From an uncultured Bacillaceae bacterium (GTDB lineage: Bacteria; Bacillota; Bacilli; Bacillales; Caldibacillaceae): a DNA stretch of 9,205 nt. The stretch spans positions 1-9,205 of the forward strand of contig CALGAD010000001.1 of NCBI GenBank assembly GCA_937951955.1, written 5' to 3'. Positions 6,141 to 9,205 of the stretch are shown one piece after another. The notes below the pieces were generated by a model, which ran no database searches, was not told where the DNA came from, and saw only the letters and a list, made by a program, of their open reading frames with translations. Each line of letters opens with the position of its first letter. The first letter of the stretch is position 1. Made by a program: the position numbers and the translations under genes.

Positions 6141-7999
6141 GCAGTCACCTTCTCAGTTAATAAACGTTCACAATTTTTGAGCGCCCGGTGATGGCGGGTA
6201 ATCCCGTAATCGCCGAAATTATCCCCCTTCGCCTCTTTGTAAACGGTCCATAAACTCCAAATATAATCTTGAAAGATTTTGTGCATGAGCATCCGCATCC
6301 GGATTTGCTCGTTAACGCCTTCCGGATAATATAAAGACAGGAGCAACTCTTCCTCCCGCTTTGTTAGGGATGATTCCAGTGAATAAGCTGCCAGATCCCA
6401 GACCGGATCATTGAGTCCGGCATATTCCCAGTCAATCAAGTAAATGCGATCATCACCGCTTTTTACCCAGTTATCGGGTAATGTATCGTTATGGCAGGGT
6501 ACTTTCGGAACATGCATGGCATCATAAATTGCTTTAATTTTTGTTACTGCTTCTTTCAATTTCGGATAGTTCGGGTAGTAATCCCCGCCTACCGAATCAG
6601 CCAATCGTTCATACAGTTTCATCATCGCCCCGATATCAAATTCGTTTTCCATGGGAAGATCGGAATTATGAAGTTTTTTCAAAACTTGAACGACGAGCTT
6701 CATATTCCCTTCCCACTTCGCCATTTTCGGTGTCAGCGTTTTGGCATCAGGAATCAATTCGGAAATTTTGATCCCTGTTTCGTCATTAAAATAAACGATT
6801 TTCGCATCAATGCCGAGTTGACTGGCCAGTCTGGCATTTTTCCCTTCATTAACCCGGTTGATCATTTCTTCTGTACCGACACCCGGAACACGCAGGACAT
6901 ACTTTTTCCCGTTATTGATGGTTACTTTATAATTTTTGTTCGTCATTCCACCAAGACGGGAGATGTTGGTGATATTTTCAAGCGGGATGTCCATCACATC
7001 TGATACGATACGTTTTAACTGATTGGCGAGATATTTTTCTTCCTTTCGCTTTAATTTCGGGAAAATTGAATTCAAAATGCGAATATAATGTTCTTTCGTA
7101 TCAATATCCGACCAGATTAAATCATTGATTTTTAAAAAGCCAATCCGATATTGCCGGGAAACGTCCAGCAATAAGTATTCATAATTTAAAAACGGATTTT
7201 GATTATCTTCGTATTCCTCTAACATTAATTGGTAGACATCGTAAGAAATTTTACTAATACCGACGACTTCGCCATCGATGCGATTAAGCTGATGAATGTC
7301 TTTGGAAATTTTGAAAATATACCGGTTGCGCAGCTCGACATAAGCTTCATTCCCAAGACCACTTTCATTCGCAATGAGCATGCAGTCCCGTTCATTATTT
7401 TCAATCAGTTCTTTGACCGCCTGTTCTTCAATTAAAACATCGTGCTCGAGAAGTAAAAAGTCGCCGCTAATTTCGTCCCGGGCACAGGCTAATGAAGCCA
7501 TTGAACCTGTCCACTGATAACGGGGATTTTCAACAAAGACGACACCGTCGATCTCTTCCATATTTTGAAACGCTTCCTTCTTATAGCCGATAACAATCGT
7601 AATTTTTTCGATCCCATATTTTTTTAATAACTCAATATTGCGCTGTAATAACGTTTTTCCGTTAATCGGGAGCAAGCTGACAGGAAAATTAAATTCTTTA
7701 TTTTCACCTGCCGCCAGAATCACCGCTTCCTTCACTTGTTTCGTTTCACCGCGGTGGAGATCGACTTTTTTATCCTGATAGGCGGCAATGCGATTTTTCA
7801 AATAATGAATTCCTTTTTTGGAAAGGTAATATTCCGTACTCCGACCGCGTTTCTCTTTTTCAATTAAACCTCGATCAAATAAATCGCGAATGAGATAGTT
7901 TACTTTTCCCGTCGATATATTGCATATTTCACCGATTTCTTTTTGACTGAGATGGGCATGGTTATTAATCGTTTCCAGTATTTTTAAATGGTCGTCCAT
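6137..7999 (-). CDS. Winged-helix / nucleotidyltransferase-like / LicA choline kinase fusion
   Basis: A 620-residue three-part protein. Residues 1-70 are a MarR/ArsR-like winged helix (LSQKEIGEICNISTGKVNYLIRDLF, then a wing with EKEKRGRSTEYYL). Residues 91-315 are a nucleotidyltransferase-like domain (VILAAG ... LLPINGK ... GIEKITIVIGYK ... WSDIDTKEHY). Residues about 330-620 are a LicA/choline kinase-type phosphotransferase with LGGMTNKNYKV, KKYVLRV, the catalytic HNDTLPDN (503-510, D505) and IDWEYAG (522-528, D523). The kinase should make phosphocholine from choline and ATP. The middle domain lacks the GxGTR arginine and the PK lysine: LAAGENKEF is followed by FPVSLLPING with a loop five residues shorter than in LicC. 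The Asp of the C-terminal EID-like motif is kept (SDID). It may be inactive, sensory or use another substrate. GGGAGGG lies five bases before the ATG. First gene of the operon; its stop overlaps the licB start. Confidence 0.92.
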   Translation of the reverse strand: MDDHLKILETINNHAHLSQKEIGEICNISTGKVNYLIRDLFDRGLIEKEKRGRSTEYYLSKKGIHYLKNRIAAYQDKKVDLHRGETKQVKEAVILAAGENKEFNFPVSLLPINGKTLLQRNIELLKKYGIEKITIVIGYKKEAFQNMEEIDGVVFVENPRYQWTGSMASLACARDEISGDFLLLEHDVLIEEQAVKELIENNERDCMLIANESGLGNEAYVELRNRYIFKISKDIHQLNRIDGEVVGISKISYDVYQLMLEEYEDNQNPFLNYEYLLLDVSRQYRIGFLKINDLIWSDIDTKEHYIRILNSIFPKLKRKEEKYLANQLKRIVSDVMDIPLENITNISRLGGMTNKNYKVTINNGKKYVLRVPGVGTEEMINRVNEGKNARLASQLGIDAKIVYFNDETGIKISELIPDAKTLTPKMAKWEGNMKLVVQVLKKLHNSDLPMENEFDIGAMMKLYERLADSVGGDYYPNYPKLKEAVTKIKAIYDAMHVPKVPCHNDTLPDNWVKSGDDRIYLIDWEYAGLNDPVWDLAAYSLESSLTKREEELLLSLYYPEGVNEQIRMRMLMHKIFQDYIWSLWTVYKEAKGDNFGDYGITRHHRALKNCERLLTEKVTA

Positions 8000-8040
8000 T
8001 CAATCCCTCCCGTATTTGTTTTTCTTTGTTCTTTTTAATG

Positions 8041-8100
8041 GAATGAACTGAGATGTGAGCGAGGAAAGGTAGTTTTGCGAAGAGTTGGGTGGTGAGATAA
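8041..8100 (-). promoter_or_regulatory. C-rich, G-poor leader segment, candidate Rho loading site
   Basis: Read on the minus strand, this 60-nt part of the operon leader has about 24 C and only 3 G and no evident secondary structure. That is the C>G bias typical of rut sites. It lies between the predicted transcription start and the ribosome binding site of the kinase fusion. Function is inferred from composition only. Confidence 0.3.
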
Positions 8101-8105
8101 ATTGA

Positions 8106-8118
8106 TTCAATATTTGAA
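8106..8118. repeat. Palindrome at the lic operon transcription start, candidate operator
   Basis: TTCAATATTTGAA has perfect 5-bp arms around TAT. It begins seven bases after the -10 element, so it covers the predicted start of transcription. Its size and place suit a repressor of the winged-helix type, such as the N-terminal domain encoded by the first gene of the operon. The arms are short and AT-rich, so chance is possible. Confidence 0.35.
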
Positions 8119-8125
8119 CACATTT

Positions 8126-8154
8126 ATTGTATCATATAATTTAAAAATTGTAAA
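8126..8154 (-). promoter_or_regulatory. Sigma A promoter of the kinase fusion-licB-licC operon
   Basis: On the minus strand TTTACA (8154-8149) and TACAAT (8131-8126) are separated by 17 bases, with a TG just before the -10 (TGATACAAT). This is one of the best promoters in the window. Transcription would start near 8119, giving a leader of about 120 nt before the ATG at 7999. Confidence 0.75.
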
Positions 8155-8171
8155 ATTCACATAAATTCGAC

Positions 8172-8193
8172 AAAAACCGCCCGCAACGGGCGG
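8172..8193 (-). terminator. Intrinsic terminator after licD
   Basis: A compact all-GC stem of 7 bp (CCGCCCG at 8177-8183, CGGGCGG at 8187-8193) with a 3-nt loop leads into TTTTTG on the minus strand, 32 bases past the licD stop. It sits just upstream of the promoter of the next operon, so licD and the kinase fusion operon are separate transcription units. Confidence 0.9.
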
Positions 8194-8224
8194 GCATCCG
8201 GCTGATGAATCGCAAAGCATACGA

Positions 8225-9070
8225 TTAAGATGTTAATTTCAGATCGATATACTCATGTTTGAATACTTGCTTTTCCTTCGGAGGGATTTCCATATAGTCA
8301 TCTCCATAGACGGTTCGCAAATACAAATCCCTGTTTTTCATAGCCATGAAACGGTGATTTTCAAATTCGATTTCTTCCAGTTCCTCGAAGACCGAGATTG
8401 GCATGATCATGGAATCATCGATTTCCGAGTGGATGATAATCGCATTATCACCATAAGTATATTCATATTTTGAATTATGATTGTATTTCGTTTTGAGGGC
8501 GGTTTCCCACTGGTTCAGTCGATAATTACCTAATAATTTTCCAAGAGGCCGGAGAATTCGCGACCAAACTTTTCGGAATCGCGTCGTTTCTGGTTGCCGA
8601 TATTTCATTGTCAATGAGTGTTTCGTAAAAAATACGAAGGCGAGTATCTTGCGGTCAATTATGCGGAGGAATTTTGAATTGGGGATCCGGTCAATAGGAA
8701 ATACATCTATGAACACGGATTTTCTCATATCGAGATTGGAAGTCACATATTCCACTAGCTTTGTTCGCGTATCGATGAGTTTAATAAAATTATGCGGATA
8801 TTGCGGATCTGTTTCATAATGCTGGATGAAAAGATGGTCCGGAAGATATTTGTGACCTTCTTTTAAAAATACTTCGTAATCCTCCCGCAACATGGCTACG
8901 TCGACATCGTCATCCCATGGAATAAATCCTCCGTGGCGAACAGCGCCGAGGAGCGTCCCCGATGAAAGGGTGTAGGATAAGCCCATTTCTCGACAGGCTT
9001 TGTCAAAGGCAAGTAAAATATCGAGTTGAATTTTTTGGAGCTCGCGAATATTGTTCATGGTTAATTTCAT
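8225..9070 (-). CDS. licD: LicD-family phosphocholine transferase
   Basis: A 281-residue protein of the LicD family, which transfers phosphocholine from CDP-choline to sugars of surface glycopolymers (teichoic acid GalNAc in pneumococcus, LPS in Haemophilus). The hallmark block is complete at residues 37-60: SGTLLGAVRHGGFIPWDDD followed by VDVAM, with D53-D57 as the expected metal-binding, catalytic acidic cluster. Later family blocks are VFIDVFPIDRIP and YGDDYMEIPP (255-264). There is no signal peptide; a hydrophobic patch (KILAFVFFTKHSL) may contact the membrane. The ATG has AAAGGAG seven bases upstream. It is monocistronic: a strong terminator follows and the CDP-choline operon has its own promoter. 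Whether the donor is CDP-choline or another CDP-aminoalcohol is inferred from the neighbours. The acceptor polymer is unknown. Confidence 0.93.
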   Translation of the reverse strand: MKLTMNNIRELQKIQLDILLAFDKACREMGLSYTLSSGTLLGAVRHGGFIPWDDDVDVAMLREDYEVFLKEGHKYLPDHLFIQHYETDPQYPHNFIKLIDTRTKLVEYVTSNLDMRKSVFIDVFPIDRIPNSKFLRIIDRKILAFVFFTKHSLTMKYRQPETTRFRKVWSRILRPLGKLLGNYRLNQWETALKTKYNHNSKYEYTYGDNAIIIHSEIDDSMIMPISVFEELEEIEFENHRFMAMKNRDLYLRTVYGDDYMEIPPKEKQVFKHEYIDLKLTS

Positions 9071-9117
9071 GGCATGTCTCCTTTCTTTTAAGTCTATTAA
9101 TATATTATCACATATCT

Positions 9118-9123
9118 ATTATA
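9118..9123 (-). promoter_or_regulatory. Possible -10 element of licD
   Basis: A perfect TATAAT lies on the minus strand about 36 bases before the licD ribosome binding site in a very AT-rich stretch. No good -35 element is found 16-18 bases upstream, and GATAAT at 9108-9103 is an alternative. The remaining bases to 9205 hold no gene, only a small CTTTTA/TAAAAG hairpin at 9181-9200. Confidence 0.3.
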
Positions 9124-9205
9124 ATAATTTTTTGATAACGATAAATCAGGAAGTATCACTTAAAACATCGAGGGATGAAACTTTTATCATCTAGTAAAAG
9201 CAATA

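Noticed and set aside
6491..7003. 170-codon plus-strand open frame opposite the kinase fusion
   Set aside because: It is antisense to a well-conserved gene, has no recognisable domain, and its composition is that of a complementary-strand shadow.
1..9205. CRISPR arrays, tRNA or rRNA genes, insertion sequences, attachment sites
   Set aside because: No regularly spaced repeats, tRNA-like cloverleaf, transposase frame or terminal repeats were seen. The lic cassette has no visible mobility genes or flanking direct repeats inside the window.

Overview
The window looks like chromosomal DNA of a low-to-moderate GC, spore-forming Bacillaceae member (Firmicutes). The evidence is strong AGGAGG-type ribosome binding sites, frequent TTG starts, T-tailed intrinsic terminators and an almost complete Bacillus ylbA-ylbG gene run. 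I cannot name the species.

Right to left from about 4260 to 1 is the conserved ylb locus. ylbA (YugN-like, + strand) is divergent from ylbB (CBS-domain protein). The minus strand then continues with ylbC (membrane-anchored CAP/SCP protein), ylbD (putative spore coat protein), ylbE, ylbF (RicF, a subunit of the RicA-RicF-RicT Fe-S complex) and ylbG (DUF2129). Hairpins after ylbB, ylbE and ylbG divide the minus-strand genes into ylbB, ylbCDE and ylbFG units. Ribosome binding sites suggest that several starts are non-ATG: TTG for ylbA, ylbB and ylbE, and probably a rare CTG for ylbC. For ylbD, ylbF and ylbG they favour a start a little inside the longest reading frame.

From 4453 to 9070, all on the minus strand, is a choline (or closely related aminoalcohol) phosphate decoration cassette. 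licD (phosphocholine transferase) comes first as its own unit with a GC-rich terminator. It is followed by a tightly coupled operon with overlapping genes: a 620-residue fusion of winged helix, nucleotidyltransferase and LicA-type choline kinase, then a LicB-type DMT permease, then a stand-alone LicC cytidylyltransferase. Together these would import choline, phosphorylate it, activate it as CDP-choline and transfer phosphocholine to a surface glycopolymer. The acceptor polymer genes are not in the window. Such cassettes are best known from pneumococcus, Haemophilus and other mucosal bacteria, so its place beside ylbA in a Bacillaceae-type chromosome suggests an accessory insertion.

The most interesting feature is the fusion protein. 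It carries its own DNA-binding domain in front of a nucleotidyltransferase domain that lacks the canonical GxGTR...PK signature, while a canonical LicC is encoded two genes downstream. The operon leader carries a strong promoter, a palindrome at the predicted start of transcription, and a 60-nt C-rich, G-poor stretch resembling a Rho loading site. This suggests a choline-responsive, self-regulating kinase.
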